A DNA stretch of 64,000 nucleotides from Thalassospira profundimaris (lineage in GTDB: Bacteria; Pseudomonadota; Alphaproteobacteria; Rhodospirillales; Thalassospiraceae), in contig NZ_JPWF01000002.1 of assembly GCF_003326675.1 (NCBI RefSeq), positions 186,001 to 250,000 on the forward strand, in the 5' to 3' direction. The notes beneath the pieces were generated by a model, which had not been told where the DNA came from, did no database searches, and saw only the letters and a program-made list of their open reading frames with translations. Positions 42,684-52,129 of this stretch are shown piece by piece (the stretch's first letter is position 1; each line of letters starts with the position of its first letter). A program made the translations under genes and the position numbers.

Positions 42684-43039
42684 CAGTTTTTGTCTCCTGC
42701 TTCGGATGGCGCACCAACCGGGCGACCGTCAACATGGTCATTGCCGATTTCAAGATAGGCCCGGATCGACAGAACAACGATCAGGGCGGTCATGCCGAAT
42801 GAAATCACAATCGCGGTCAGGACAAGTGCCTGGGGCAGCGGATCGGTATATTCGGTCACACCATCACGCAGGATTGGCGGCATATTGATCGTCAAACGAC
42901 CCATTGCGAACAGGAAGACGTTCACCGCATAGGAGATCAGCGCCAGGCCGATCACCACCGGGAAGGTCCGCCCGCGCAGCAACAGATACGTGCCGCACAT
43001 GGTCAGAAGCCCAATACTGCTTGCTACAAGAAATTCCAT
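42683..43039 (-). CDS. mrpC: Mrp Na+/H+ antiporter subunit C
   Basis: The 118-residue protein is NuoK-like with three helices (MEFLVASSIGLLTMCGTYLL, then VIGLALISYAVNVFLFAMG, then LPQALVLTAIVISFGMTAL). The DPLPQALVLTAIVI stretch is diagnostic. The frame extends to 43111 inside mrpA, but ATG 43039 with GGAGG upstream begins just after the mrpA stop. Confidence 0.95.
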   Translation of the reverse strand: MEFLVASSIGLLTMCGTYLLLRGRTFPVVIGLALISYAVNVFLFAMGRLTINMPPILRDGVTEYTDPLPQALVLTAIVISFGMTALIVVLSIRAYLEIGNDHVDGRPVGAPSEAGDKN

Positions 43040-43040
43040 A

Positions 43041-45914
43041 TCAGGCCTCCTTTTCCGGGGTTGCTGGGATTGCAACAGGTGCTGATGGATCGTGATCCAT
43101 CGGATCAACATTCACATCAACATGTTCGGCCATGCGTTCAACCTGTGACAGTTTGGCAAGGGCCAGCATCACCGCCCCGACCACGGTCAGGAAGACACCA
43201 AGGTCAAAGCCCATGGCAGATGCCAGTTCGAACTCGCCAACAATCGGCAGATGAACGTGGGTAAAGCCGCTGGTCAGGAACGGAAGCCCCGCGACCCAAG
43301 CCGAAATACCCGTGATGGCCGCAGCAATCACACCCAGACCAATCATGCCGTGATAGTTCACCTTCATGCGGTTCTGGGTCCAGCCAAAGCCCGACGCCAT
43401 ATATTGCATGACCAGCGCAACCGACACGACCAGACCGGCGATAAAGCCACCGCCCGGTTCGTTATGACCGCGCAGGAAGATGTAAACACCCACCATCAGC
43501 GAAAGCGGCAGCATCACCCGCGTAGCCACTACCATCATCATCGGATGACGGTCGGCCGAACGGCGGTTGCTGACCACCCAGCTTGCAAGACGCTTGGCGG
43601 CTTCGCCCTGGGTGACGGTTTCAATCAAGGCAAAGATCGACAATGCGGCAATGCCCAGAACGATGATCTCGCCAAAGGTATCAAATCCGCGGAAGTCGAC
43701 GAGGATGACGTTCACAACGTTGGTGCCGCCGCCTTCGATTTTCGAATTGGCCAGATGATAGGCCGAAATCGAATTCGGCAGATCACGGGTCATGATCGCC
43801 CAGATCGCCCCGCCGACGCCAAGACCGGCAGCAACCGAAACGATCACATCGCGCAGCTTGCGGCCGGGCATGCTTTCCTTCGGTGTTTCCTTTGGCAGGA
43901 TATTAAGTGCCAGCAACATAAGGATAACCGTCACCACCTCGACCGAGATTTGCGTCAGGGCAAGGTCAGGTGCCGACAGATAGATGAAGCCAAGCGACAC
44001 GATCAGACCAATCACCCCAACCAGCAGCAAGGTCAGCAACCGGTTGTGATGCATGAAGACCGACGCGATACAGGTCACAACAAGCAACAGCCAGGCAATT
44101 GCCGCAGGCGGCGAAACTTCAAGAAGTTCACGCGACCCTGACAGGTAATCAGGCTGTGCATAGAAGCCCGACACACCGATTGCCACCGCTGCCATAACCA
44201 TAATTGCCAGATAACGCTGCAAGGAACCGTTATGCAGGTTGTCCGAGATCAGACGGCTCAATGCGACCAGCTTGACCATTGCGCAGTCAAACATGGACTT
44301 GGCATCCGGACGTGACAGATTTGCCGTCGCCGAAAGAAGGCCACCATGACGCATCAAAATAACCGCACCCAGAACAAGTGCAATTGCACTCATGCCCAGT
44401 GCCGGGGTCAAACCATGCCACAGGGCCAGGTGATATTCCGGCAACTCACCGCCGATCACCGCACCCGATGTCGCTGCGACCAGCGGACCGGCGATTGTGC
44501 CCGGGAACAAACCGATCAGAACCACAAGAACCGTCAGGAATGCAGGCGGTGCCCACATGCCGAACGGCGGATCATGCGGATGATGCGGCAAGTTCTCGTC
44601 GCGCGGCTTGCCCAGCCAGACATGGAAGATAAAGCGGAAGGAATAGGCAACCGAGAAGATCGCACCAATGGTGGCAAGCAGCGGAACAAGCCAGTTCTGA
44701 TCGAACCAAACCGTATGCCAAGCTTCTTCCAGCATCATTTCCTTGGACAGGAAGCCGTTAAATGGAATGACACCGGCCATCGATGCCGCCGAGATAATCC
44801 CGATGGTCCCGGCGATCGGCATCAGGTTCAACAACCCGCCGAAACGGCGAATGTCACGCGTGCCTGTTTCATGATCGACAATGCCCGCCGTCATAAACAG
44901 CGCGGCCTTGAAGGTCGCATGGTTGATGATGTGGAATACACCGGCAACCGCCGCCATCGGCGTTCCGAAACCAAACAGCATGGTCACAAGACCAAGGTGA
45001 CTGACCGTCGAATAGGCCAGAAGTCCTTTAAGGTCATGTTTGAAGATCGCGATCCATGCGCCCAGAACCATCGTCACCAGACCGGCAGTCGCAACGATAT
45101 AGAACCATTCCGGCGTACCCGACAGAACCGGCCACATGCGCGCCATCAAAAAGATACCGGCCTTCACCATGGTAGCCGAATGCAGATAGGCCGAAACCGG
45201 GGTCGGTGCCGCCATCGCATGGGGAAGCCAGAAATGGAACGGGAACTGTGCCGATTTGGTGAAACAGCCAAGCAGGATCAGGATCAAGGCCGGAACATAC
45301 ATCGGCGATGCCTGGATCAGATCGGCGTTTTGCAAAATGTCGGTCAGGTTATAGGAACCGACAATGTCGCCAAGGATCAGCATCCCGGCGATCATGGCCA
45401 GACCACCCGCACCTGTGACCGCAAGCGCCATACGCGCACCCTGACGTCCTTCGGGCAGATGTTTCCAGTACCCGATCAACAGGAACGATGACAGCGACGT
45501 CAGTTCCCAGAAAATCAGAAGCAGCAGAATATTATCGGACAGAACAATACCAACCATCGCCCCCTGGAACAGAAGCAGGAACACATAAAAGCGTCCCATT
45601 GGATCGTTCTTTGACAGATAAAACCGCGCGTAAATGATGATCAGCAAGCCGATGCCAAGGATCAATGTTGCGAACAACAAGCCCAGACCATCAAGGAAGA
45701 AGGTCACATTCAGACCCAGTTCCGGCAGCCAATTATAACTGACCTGAAATACTTCGCCGCCAATCACAGCCGGGGCCTTGGCCATCAGCAAGATCAGAGC
45801 AAGCAGCGTGACAGAACCGGTGGCAGTAGCACATGCATTGCGCCCGGCCCTGATCATTATGGCGGGCAAGACCGCCCCAATGAAGGGAAGCAAAACAATG
45901 AGGGTGAGACTCAT
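43041..45914 (-). CDS. mrpA: Mrp Na+/H+ antiporter subunit A fused to subunit B
   Basis: The 957-residue protein combines MrpA and MrpB. Residues about 1-780 match MrpA: NuoL-like with the antiporter core FWELTSLSSFLLIGYWKHL, FPFHFWLPHAMAAPTPVSAY and GVIPFNGFLSKEMM, then its C-terminal DFRGFDTFGEIIVLGIAAL. Residues about 800-935 match MrpB (VMLPLSLMVGVYIFLRGHNE, then PGGGFIAGLVVS). The same fusion occurs in rhizobial PhaAB. It is the first operon gene; AAGGGTC stands before ATG 45914, and the operon promoter should lie in 45915-46095. Confidence 0.95.
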   Translation of the reverse strand: MSLTLIVLLPFIGAVLPAIMIRAGRNACATATGSVTLLALILLMAKAPAVIGGEVFQVSYNWLPELGLNVTFFLDGLGLLFATLILGIGLLIIIYARFYLSKNDPMGRFYVFLLLFQGAMVGIVLSDNILLLLIFWELTSLSSFLLIGYWKHLPEGRQGARMALAVTGAGGLAMIAGMLILGDIVGSYNLTDILQNADLIQASPMYVPALILILLGCFTKSAQFPFHFWLPHAMAAPTPVSAYLHSATMVKAGIFLMARMWPVLSGTPEWFYIVATAGLVTMVLGAWIAIFKHDLKGLLAYSTVSHLGLVTMLFGFGTPMAAVAGVFHIINHATFKAALFMTAGIVDHETGTRDIRRFGGLLNLMPIAGTIGIISAASMAGVIPFNGFLSKEMMLEEAWHTVWFDQNWLVPLLATIGAIFSVAYSFRFIFHVWLGKPRDENLPHHPHDPPFGMWAPPAFLTVLVVLIGLFPGTIAGPLVAATSGAVIGGELPEYHLALWHGLTPALGMSAIALVLGAVILMRHGGLLSATANLSRPDAKSMFDCAMVKLVALSRLISDNLHNGSLQRYLAIMVMAAVAIGVSGFYAQPDYLSGSRELLEVSPPAAIAWLLLVVTCIASVFMHHNRLLTLLLVGVIGLIVSLGFIYLSAPDLALTQISVEVVTVILMLLALNILPKETPKESMPGRKLRDVIVSVAAGLGVGGAIWAIMTRDLPNSISAYHLANSKIEGGGTNVVNVILVDFRGFDTFGEIIVLGIAALSIFALIETVTQGEAAKRLASWVVSNRRSADRHPMMMVVATRVMLPLSLMVGVYIFLRGHNEPGGGFIAGLVVSVALVMQYMASGFGWTQNRMKVNYHGMIGLGVIAAAITGISAWVAGLPFLTSGFTHVHLPIVGEFELASAMGFDLGVFLTVVGAVMLALAKLSQVERMAEHVDVNVDPMDHDPSAPVAIPATPEKEA

Positions 45915-46095
45915 GAAAGACCCTTATTTTTGGATAATCGCCGCATCGCCCCCAACGCGAGACAGCAAGAAAATTCTGGCAGAAGGTAATATTTGTTCAG
46001 AAAATGGTCAAGAAAACCCAAACGGCGCAGCTTTTTGCCTTGCGACTGTCAAGTGAAGCTGATCACCCGTGATTTTGGCGATTTCAACTGACAAT

Positions 46096-47304
46096 TTACT
46101 TCCTGCCACCTGCGAGTAGCGATGCTTCGGGCATCATGCGCAACCGCACCATCGCAACCGTGCCCAGTACCGGCCCGATCGACAGCATGGCAAATGCCCC
46201 CCACCATCCGGCCCAATCTGCAACAACCGGCACCAGATGGATAGAAACCAGCGCGATCACAAACCCGATGGCATTTTGCATGGTCAGGGCCGTACCAACC
46301 TGATGGGGATCGGCAAGTTCGATCACGCAGGATGAAAATTGCGCAGAATCCGCGACCACCGCAATGCCCCAGATAATGCAGATCACCATCAATATGGCAA
46401 AAGGTGCGTCGCCAAAGGCACCTGCAATCAAGGCACAAGCGGCACTGACCACCATCGCGGCAATTGTCACCGTGGTCCGGCCAATCCGGTCTGCGTAATA
46501 GCCCCCCGCAAGTGATCCGAACGCCCCGACGCCGACAATCGCAAAGGTGGATAATGCCGACCAGATGCCTGGATTTTCGACCATTCGGTCCGAATAGGCC
46601 CCATACAGGAACAACCCGATCCAGCCCCACATGGCATAAAGTTCCCACATGTGACCGAAATAGCCATAACAGGCATGGCGCAAGGGTTTGTTAGCCCAGA
46701 TTTTACCGACCATGCGCGGATCAAAGCGCGGCGACTTTCCCGGTGTTCCGCCCAGATGCACAAACAAAACGGCAATTGCCGCCAGATAGGCCGATACACT
46801 TGCCGTAACGATCACCAGCCGCCAATCCAGTGGAACAGCGACCGAAAACAGATGCGGCATGGCCGACCCCATGGTCAATGCCCCGACCAGAAGCCCGACC
46901 AGAAAGCCGGTATCGCCGCGTGACCAGGTCGCCACCATTTTCATGCCGATGGGATAGATACCCGCCATACAGACACCGGTGATCAGGCGCAGCAAAATCA
47001 CGATAATGCCATCGACGGGGACAGCAAGGATCAGGATATTGGCCGTGGCGGCAATGATGGCCGATACAGCCCAGAAACGGCGCGGCTCGATACGATCAGC
47101 AAGTCCAAAAATCGCACTGGTCACCGTGCCAAGCACAAAGCCAAGCAGAACCGAACTGGTAAACAGGGAAGACTGCAACGCATCGATATTGAATTCGCTG
47201 CGCAATTGCGGCAGCACGGCCGTTGCCGAAAACCAAAGGGCAAGCGCCATCAATTGGCACACTGTTATAATTGAAACAGCAACTCCCTTGCCGGTACGCG
47301 CCAT
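46096..47304 (-). CDS. Major facilitator superfamily transporter
   Basis: The 402-residue protein has about 12 hydrophobic segments. MFS signatures include FGLADRIEPRRFWAVSAI after helix 2 and the repeat YYADRIGRTTVTIAAMV in the second half, with CMAGIYPIGMKMVATW in helix 4-5. The substrate is not evident. ATG 47304, preceded by GGGGGGAAG, is preferred over the frame to 47367. It stands alone between the mrp operon and the CoA ligase/ABC cluster. Confidence 0.88.
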   Translation of the reverse strand: MARTGKGVAVSIITVCQLMALALWFSATAVLPQLRSEFNIDALQSSLFTSSVLLGFVLGTVTSAIFGLADRIEPRRFWAVSAIIAATANILILAVPVDGIIVILLRLITGVCMAGIYPIGMKMVATWSRGDTGFLVGLLVGALTMGSAMPHLFSVAVPLDWRLVIVTASVSAYLAAIAVLFVHLGGTPGKSPRFDPRMVGKIWANKPLRHACYGYFGHMWELYAMWGWIGLFLYGAYSDRMVENPGIWSALSTFAIVGVGAFGSLAGGYYADRIGRTTVTIAAMVVSAACALIAGAFGDAPFAILMVICIIWGIAVVADSAQFSSCVIELADPHQVGTALTMQNAIGFVIALVSIHLVPVVADWAGWWGAFAMLSIGPVLGTVAMVRLRMMPEASLLAGGRK

Positions 47305-47475
47305 CTTCCCCCCAGAATTCAAGGCCGGTGCAATAAAGTGAACGACATCATACAGAACCGCTACCAAATGCCCACGATTGATTGGAACCGTTGGAATTAA
47401 AAGAAATGCCGCCGGTCGAAACCAGGCGGCATCAAGTTTCCCGAGCGGGAATAACTGTTGGAAATGATCAAAAGA

Positions 47476-48711
47476 TCAGCCGTGATCACGGCGATCATCA
47501 ATCACCTTGCCGTCATTGGGCAGCGTACCGGACGGGTTCCATCCGACAACACCGCGCAGCTTGCAAACGCTTGCCATCGTTTCGGCAATGCCATCAATAT
47601 TGGCCGATGCCTGATCGCCTTCACACAGAAGGGTCATGACATCGTTATCCTGTTCGCGGGTCACGACCAGACGGGCCTTGGAAATGGCCGGGTGGCGTTT
47701 GACGATCTCGGCAACCTGTTGCGGATGGACAAACATGCCTTTGATCTTGGTCGTCTGATCGGCACGCCCCATCCACCCCTTGATCCGGTCATTGGTGCGC
47801 CCACAGGGGCTTTGACCAACCGCAATGGCGGAAAGGTCACCAGTTGCAAACCGGATCAGCGGATAATCCATATTAAGGGTGGTCACGACCACTTCGCCAA
47901 CTTCGCCATCTGCAACCGTTTCACCGGTTCCAGGACGGACAATTTCAAGAATGATGTCTTCGGCAACGATCATCCCTTCCTTGGCATCACTTTCATAAGC
48001 AATCAAACCAAGATCAGCACTGGCATAACATTGCAACATCGCGATCCCGCGTTCACCAAACCAGTCACGCAGTGCGGGTGGCAATGCTTCGCCGGAAACA
48101 AGCGCACGCTTGATCGACGAGATGTCAGCCCCCAGTTCCTCGGCCTTTTCCATCAGGATTTTCAGGAATGATGGCGTGCCGCTATAGCCAGCCGGTTTCA
48201 GATCATTGATCGCCTTGACCTGGGCTTCGCTTTGACCAACACCGGCCGGCACAACCACACAGCCACAGGCACGCGCACCGTTGTCAAAAATAAAGCCACC
48301 CGGTGTCAGGTGATAGGACAGGCAGTTATGAACGATGTCGCCCGGGCGGAAACCGGCAGCAAAGAATGCACGTCCCATCCGCCACCAGTCATCCCCCTTG
48401 CCCTGCGGATCATAAATCGGGCCGGGGCTTTGGAACATGCGTGCAAGGGCCGGAACCGGCGTTGCGTTCAGGCCTGCAAGTGGCAGGTCATTGGCCTGCG
48501 CATCAATCAGATCGGACTTGCGGGTGACCGGCAATGTCGCCAGTGCCTGGCGCGAGGTGATGGTCTGTGGATCAATATCGGCCAGAATGCGGGCATATCC
48601 GGCCGATTTGGTTTTGGCGTGATGCACAATGCGCGGCAATGCTGCCATCAACCCGGTTTCACGGCTTTCGGGAGTTCGGGTTTCGCGCTCGTCATAATAA
48701 GTCGTCAGCAT
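47476..48711 (-). CDS. Phenylacetate-CoA ligase family (PaaK-like) adenylate-forming enzyme
   Basis: The 411-residue protein belongs to the PaaK group. It has the start region ETRTPESRE, the adenylate-binding part GYSGTPSFLKILMEKAEELG, YASADLGLIAYES, and the C-terminal IKGWMGRADQTTKIKGMFVHPQQVAEIV. The enzyme forms an acyl-CoA from an aromatic or related acid with ATP. The usual phosphate-loop motif is altered (SPGPIYDPQGKGDDWWR), so activity should not be assumed. It is the last gene of a cluster with a complete ABC importer, 47 bases beyond livF-like. Confidence 0.85.
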   Translation of the reverse strand: MLTTYYDERETRTPESRETGLMAALPRIVHHAKTKSAGYARILADIDPQTITSRQALATLPVTRKSDLIDAQANDLPLAGLNATPVPALARMFQSPGPIYDPQGKGDDWWRMGRAFFAAGFRPGDIVHNCLSYHLTPGGFIFDNGARACGCVVVPAGVGQSEAQVKAINDLKPAGYSGTPSFLKILMEKAEELGADISSIKRALVSGEALPPALRDWFGERGIAMLQCYASADLGLIAYESDAKEGMIVAEDIILEIVRPGTGETVADGEVGEVVVTTLNMDYPLIRFATGDLSAIAVGQSPCGRTNDRIKGWMGRADQTTKIKGMFVHPQQVAEIVKRHPAISKARLVVTREQDNDVMTLLCEGDQASANIDGIAETMASVCKLRGVVGWNPSGTLPNDGKVIDDRRDHG

Positions 48712-48758
48712 CACACCTGTCTTTCAATCGAAATGGTAACCACAACAAAGTATGGCTC

Positions 48759-49580
48759 TTACAGCCAGCGTTTGCGACGTTTGTAAGATTTGATGTTCTT
48801 GAAGCTTTTACGTTCTTCAGAACCACCACCAAGATAGAACTCCTTGACGTCTTCATTGTTCAGAAGCTCGTCACGGGTGCCATCAAGAACCACCTTGCCG
48901 CTTTCCATGATATAGCCGTAATCGGCAACTTTAAGCGCAAAGTTGGCGTTCTGTTCGACGATCAGCATGGTGATGCCCTGTTCGCGATTGATCTTTTCGA
49001 TAATCCCGAACACTTCCTTGACCAGAAGCGGCGACAGACCCATTGACGGTTCATCAAGCAGGATCATCTTCGGACGCGCCATCAAGGATCGGCCGATTGC
49101 CAGCATCTGCTGTTCCCCGCCTGACAGATAACCGGCAAGACCGGTACGTTCCTTGAGACGCGGGAAATACTCAAAGACCATCTCGATATCGTCTTTAACG
49201 CCCTTGTCCTTGCGGGTATAGGCCCCCAGACGCAGGTTTTCGATACAGGTCATATCTTCGATGATGCGGCGGCCTTCCATCACCTGGAACAGGCCGGAAC
49301 GCACGATTTCTTCCGGGCTGCCATTGGCGATTTGCTGGCCCATGAAATTGATGTCGCCACGGGTCACTTCGCCGTCTTCGGTTTTCAACAAACCGGAAAT
49401 GGCTTTGAGCGTCGTGGACTTCCCGGCCCCGTTCGGGCCAAGCAGAGTTACGATTTTGCCTTGCGGAACTTCAAGCGATACCCCGCGCAGGACAAGGATC
49501 ACCTCGTCATAAACGACTTCGATGTTATTGACCGACAGCATCGGTTCAGCGGTATCAATTTTGCGGGCCGGCTCTGCCAT
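48759..49580 (-). CDS. Branched-chain amino acid-type ABC transporter ATPase (LivF-like)
   Basis: The 273-residue ATPase has Walker A GPNGAGKST, the Q-loop, the signature LSGGEQQMLAIGRSL, Walker B MILLDEPSMGLSP and the switch His region replaced in LivF style by VEQNANFAL. A basic C-terminal tail (RKSFKNIKSYKRRKRWL) is longer than in classic LivF. It would power uptake with the LivG-like ATPase five genes upstream. An intercistronic gap of 114 bases with two hairpins separates it from the binding-protein gene. Confidence 0.92.
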   Translation of the reverse strand: MAEPARKIDTAEPMLSVNNIEVVYDEVILVLRGVSLEVPQGKIVTLLGPNGAGKSTTLKAISGLLKTEDGEVTRGDINFMGQQIANGSPEEIVRSGLFQVMEGRRIIEDMTCIENLRLGAYTRKDKGVKDDIEMVFEYFPRLKERTGLAGYLSGGEQQMLAIGRSLMARPKMILLDEPSMGLSPLLVKEVFGIIEKINREQGITMLIVEQNANFALKVADYGYIMESGKVVLDGTRDELLNNEDVKEFYLGGGSEERKSFKNIKSYKRRKRWL

Positions 49581-49694
49581 GGTGTCCCTTTCGAATTATC
49601 GCTTTGTGACCTCCCGCTGTCGGAGGCAGTGCATCTTGCGTCTTATGCACCGCCCCCGAACAGTATGGGAGACATTCGTCTTTCTGATCCGGTA

Positions 49695-50933
49695 TTAGTA
49701 ACCGAGCCAGTCGTCACGACGCGGCAGGGTAACGGTGGTTACTTTTTTCACCGTAACCTCGCCACCTTTGGCACTGCCGTTATAGATATTGACGGTGTTG
49801 ATGCCGCGATGATCTTCGGCGGTCCAGGTTGCTTCCATGCAAACACCTTCAAGACCTTTCGGTACCCAGTTGGTGCGGGCATACATGCCAGCCTTGATGT
49901 TTTCGCCGGTGATGCCACCATTCGCCTTTGCCCATTCCATGGCTTCTTTCATGTAATAAACAGAGCAGATGCCACGGATATAGTGATGGGTGCGGAATTC
50001 CTTGCCGGAGCTGTCGGAAACCTTGGAGATTTCACGAACGAGATCCATGCCCGGTACGCCTTCGTCGGTCCAGAAGCTGGTCATGGCCGGGAAGACATAG
50101 TTTTCAACATCGCCAATGGTTTTCAGCGTTTCGTAATCACCCGCCCAGATATTGGCGAGCCATTTCGGCGTCGCGCCAACCGTGTCACAGGATTTCACCA
50201 GCGACACAACCGACGGACCGAGGTTGCCAAGGTAACCATAGTTGGTACCGGCTTCTTTCATGGTCAGGCACTGTGCCTTGAAATCACCCGGCTTCATCGA
50301 AACAACAACCGGTGCGGTTACTTCAAAGCCAAGCTCGTTGGCATATTCAGCACAAGCTTCTTTCGGTGCGTTCGGATACGGGTGGTTATCCCCGATATGC
50401 GAGAAGACCGGCTTGCCCGAACCACCCGACTGTTTCCAGTCTTCGGCTGCCCACTGAACCATTGCACGGCAGGCATCGGAATAGGATGCGCCGTAGAAGA
50501 AGTTATAAGGAGCCGGCTTTGCGGTTTTCGGGTTTTTCGCGGTCGGGTCGGTCAGGTGACCGGAATAGGACGCGGAATAGACCGGCACGTGATCCTTGGC
50601 AACAAAGCTGATCAGCGCTTCGGTATCACCGGTGCCCCAGCCCTGCAACGCGATCATGTTGTTGCGCGAACGCCATTTTTTGTAGTTCGCAATCGCCTGC
50701 GGAACTTTATAGGCATAGTCAACGGATTCAGAATCCAGCACCGTGCCATCAATACCGCCGTGGATGTTGACGTAGGACAGCGCGTCACGCACGCCATCAG
50801 CATAGAACTTGCCGATAAAGCCGGTTGCACCGGTAATATCCATCAGATGGCCAACAAACACTTCGTCTGCTTTGGCTGCCGAGAACGACAAGCCGGTCGC
50901 AACCATGGCGGTTGCTGCAATCAGTCTCTTCAT
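49695..50933 (-). CDS. ABC transporter periplasmic substrate-binding protein (Leu/Ile/Val-type)
   Basis: The 412-residue protein has a signal peptide (MKRLIAATAMVATGLSFSAA, cut before DEVFVGHLMD) and the type 1 periplasmic fold of LivJ-like proteins (VGHLMDITGATGFIGKFYAD, then SHIGDNHPYPNAPKEACAEY). The ligand cannot be predicted; the two acyl-CoA ligases beside it suggest a carboxylic acid rather than an amino acid. ATG 50933 has GGGAGA upstream. A palindrome lies between this gene and livM-like. Confidence 0.9.
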   Translation of the reverse strand: MKRLIAATAMVATGLSFSAAKADEVFVGHLMDITGATGFIGKFYADGVRDALSYVNIHGGIDGTVLDSESVDYAYKVPQAIANYKKWRSRNNMIALQGWGTGDTEALISFVAKDHVPVYSASYSGHLTDPTAKNPKTAKPAPYNFFYGASYSDACRAMVQWAAEDWKQSGGSGKPVFSHIGDNHPYPNAPKEACAEYANELGFEVTAPVVVSMKPGDFKAQCLTMKEAGTNYGYLGNLGPSVVSLVKSCDTVGATPKWLANIWAGDYETLKTIGDVENYVFPAMTSFWTDEGVPGMDLVREISKVSDSSGKEFRTHHYIRGICSVYYMKEAMEWAKANGGITGENIKAGMYARTNWVPKGLEGVCMEATWTAEDHRGINTVNIYNGSAKGGEVTVKKVTTVTLPRRDDWLGY

Positions 50934-50992
50934 AACGACGTCTCCCTTGGACGTTTTCATAAAAGATAGCCTCCCGGTCTCCCCGTTTTGGT

Positions 50993-51024
50993 CCCGGCCC
51001 TTTTTGTTTTTTAAGCGGGCCGGG
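50993..51024 (-). promoter_or_regulatory. Intercistronic hairpin between permease and binding-protein genes
   Basis: CCCGGCCC (50993-51000) pairs exactly with GGGCCGGG (51017-51024) around a 16-base loop that is A-rich on the coding strand. The loop, not the 3' flank, holds the homopolymer run, so it is not a standard terminator. It may stabilise the binding-protein message end. Confidence 0.45.
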
Positions 51025-51037
51025 TTCGGGGTCTTTA

Positions 51038-52111
51038 TCAGTACGAGAAGGGGTAAAGCTTCCAGTACGCCCTGATCTGTTGCCAGCGATGGGCAAGCCC
51101 ATCCGGTTCAAAGATCAGGAACAGGATGATGGCCAGACCAATCGCCATCTCCTTGATATAAGCCAGCCCGTCGGTCACAGCCGTCGAACTTGCCCATTCG
51201 AAAACACTTAATGCGCTGACACCGCTTTCCATGACTTCGGGCAGAAGCACCATAAAGACAGTCCCCATCAGGGTGCCCTTGACCGATCCAAGACCACCGA
51301 TGATGATCATGCCAAGGAACTGGATCGACAGCAGAATGGTGAAACCCTCGGCCGAAACAAAGCCAAGGTAGTGCCCGTACATCGCCCCGCCGACACCGGC
51401 ATAGAAGGACGAGATGGCAAAGCTCATCAGACGGTATTTCGTCAGATTGATGCCCATGATTTCGGCCGACAGATAATGGTCACGTACCGCAACAAAGGCA
51501 CGGCCATCACGGGTCCGCATCAGGTTGGTCCCCAGCAGATACATCACCACCAGAAAGAACAGCGACACATAGAAGAAGCTGAAATCATCCAGGATTTCAT
51601 AGCCAAACACATTGATCGGGTTGGCCGCGGCCCCATATGAACCGCCGGTGAACCATTCGGCACGGGCAAAGAAATCTTCCAGAATGAACTGGGCAGCCAA
51701 GGTCGCAATCGCCAGATAAAGCCCCTTGATCCGGGCAGCGGGCAAACCAAACAGCATCCCCACCGCCGCCGTCATCAGACCGGCAAGCGGGATCGACAGC
51801 AACACCGGAATACCGGTCGTGTTGTTGATCCATGCCGACGCAAAGGCACCAAACCCAAAGAATGCGGCATGGCCCAGCGATATCTGCCCGGTAAAACCAA
51901 CCAGAATATTCAGTCCCAAAGCCGCAATCGCGAAATAGGAAATCTGAATGAACAGGTTGACGTAATAGCCATCGAGAACAAACGGGATCAAGGCAACGGC
52001 AATGATGCCAAGGATCGCCGCATTGCGGATAAAGGTCGTATCGTAAATGCGGGTATCCTGACGATAAGTCGTCCGGAAATCACCGCAGGGACGCATTGAA
52101 AATCCAGCCAT
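51038..52111 (-). CDS. Branched-chain amino acid-type ABC transporter permease (LivM-like)
   Basis: The 357-residue protein has about nine membrane helices and the LivM signature GQISLGHAAFFGFGAFASAW, and TKYRLMSFAISSFYAGVGGA. The EAA-like loop GRAFVAVRDHYLSAEIMGIN is clear. It forms the channel with the LivH-like permease 18 bases upstream. Confidence 0.93.
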   Translation of the reverse strand: MAGFSMRPCGDFRTTYRQDTRIYDTTFIRNAAILGIIAVALIPFVLDGYYVNLFIQISYFAIAALGLNILVGFTGQISLGHAAFFGFGAFASAWINNTTGIPVLLSIPLAGLMTAAVGMLFGLPAARIKGLYLAIATLAAQFILEDFFARAEWFTGGSYGAAANPINVFGYEILDDFSFFYVSLFFLVVMYLLGTNLMRTRDGRAFVAVRDHYLSAEIMGINLTKYRLMSFAISSFYAGVGGAMYGHYLGFVSAEGFTILLSIQFLGMIIIGGLGSVKGTLMGTVFMVLLPEVMESGVSALSVFEWASSTAVTDGLAYIKEMAIGLAIILFLIFEPDGLAHRWQQIRAYWKLYPFSY

Positions 52112-52129
52112 AATTCGTTTCCTCGTCCC

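Noticed and set aside
44346-45491. 381-codon plus-strand frame inside mrpA
   Set aside because: Antisense to conserved MrpA sequence. Its product is extremely rich in Arg, His, Gln and Asn, typical of the shadow of a membrane protein.
49332-50969. 545-codon open frame on the plus strand across the LivF and binding-protein genes
   Set aside because: It runs antisense through two clearly identified genes and the gap between them, has no ribosome site and no recognisable motif. Long antisense frames are common at this base composition.
50993-51024. Intrinsic terminator between livM-like and the binding-protein gene
   Set aside because: The homopolymer run is in the loop and no U-tract follows the stem in the direction of transcription, so it was kept only as an intercistronic hairpin.
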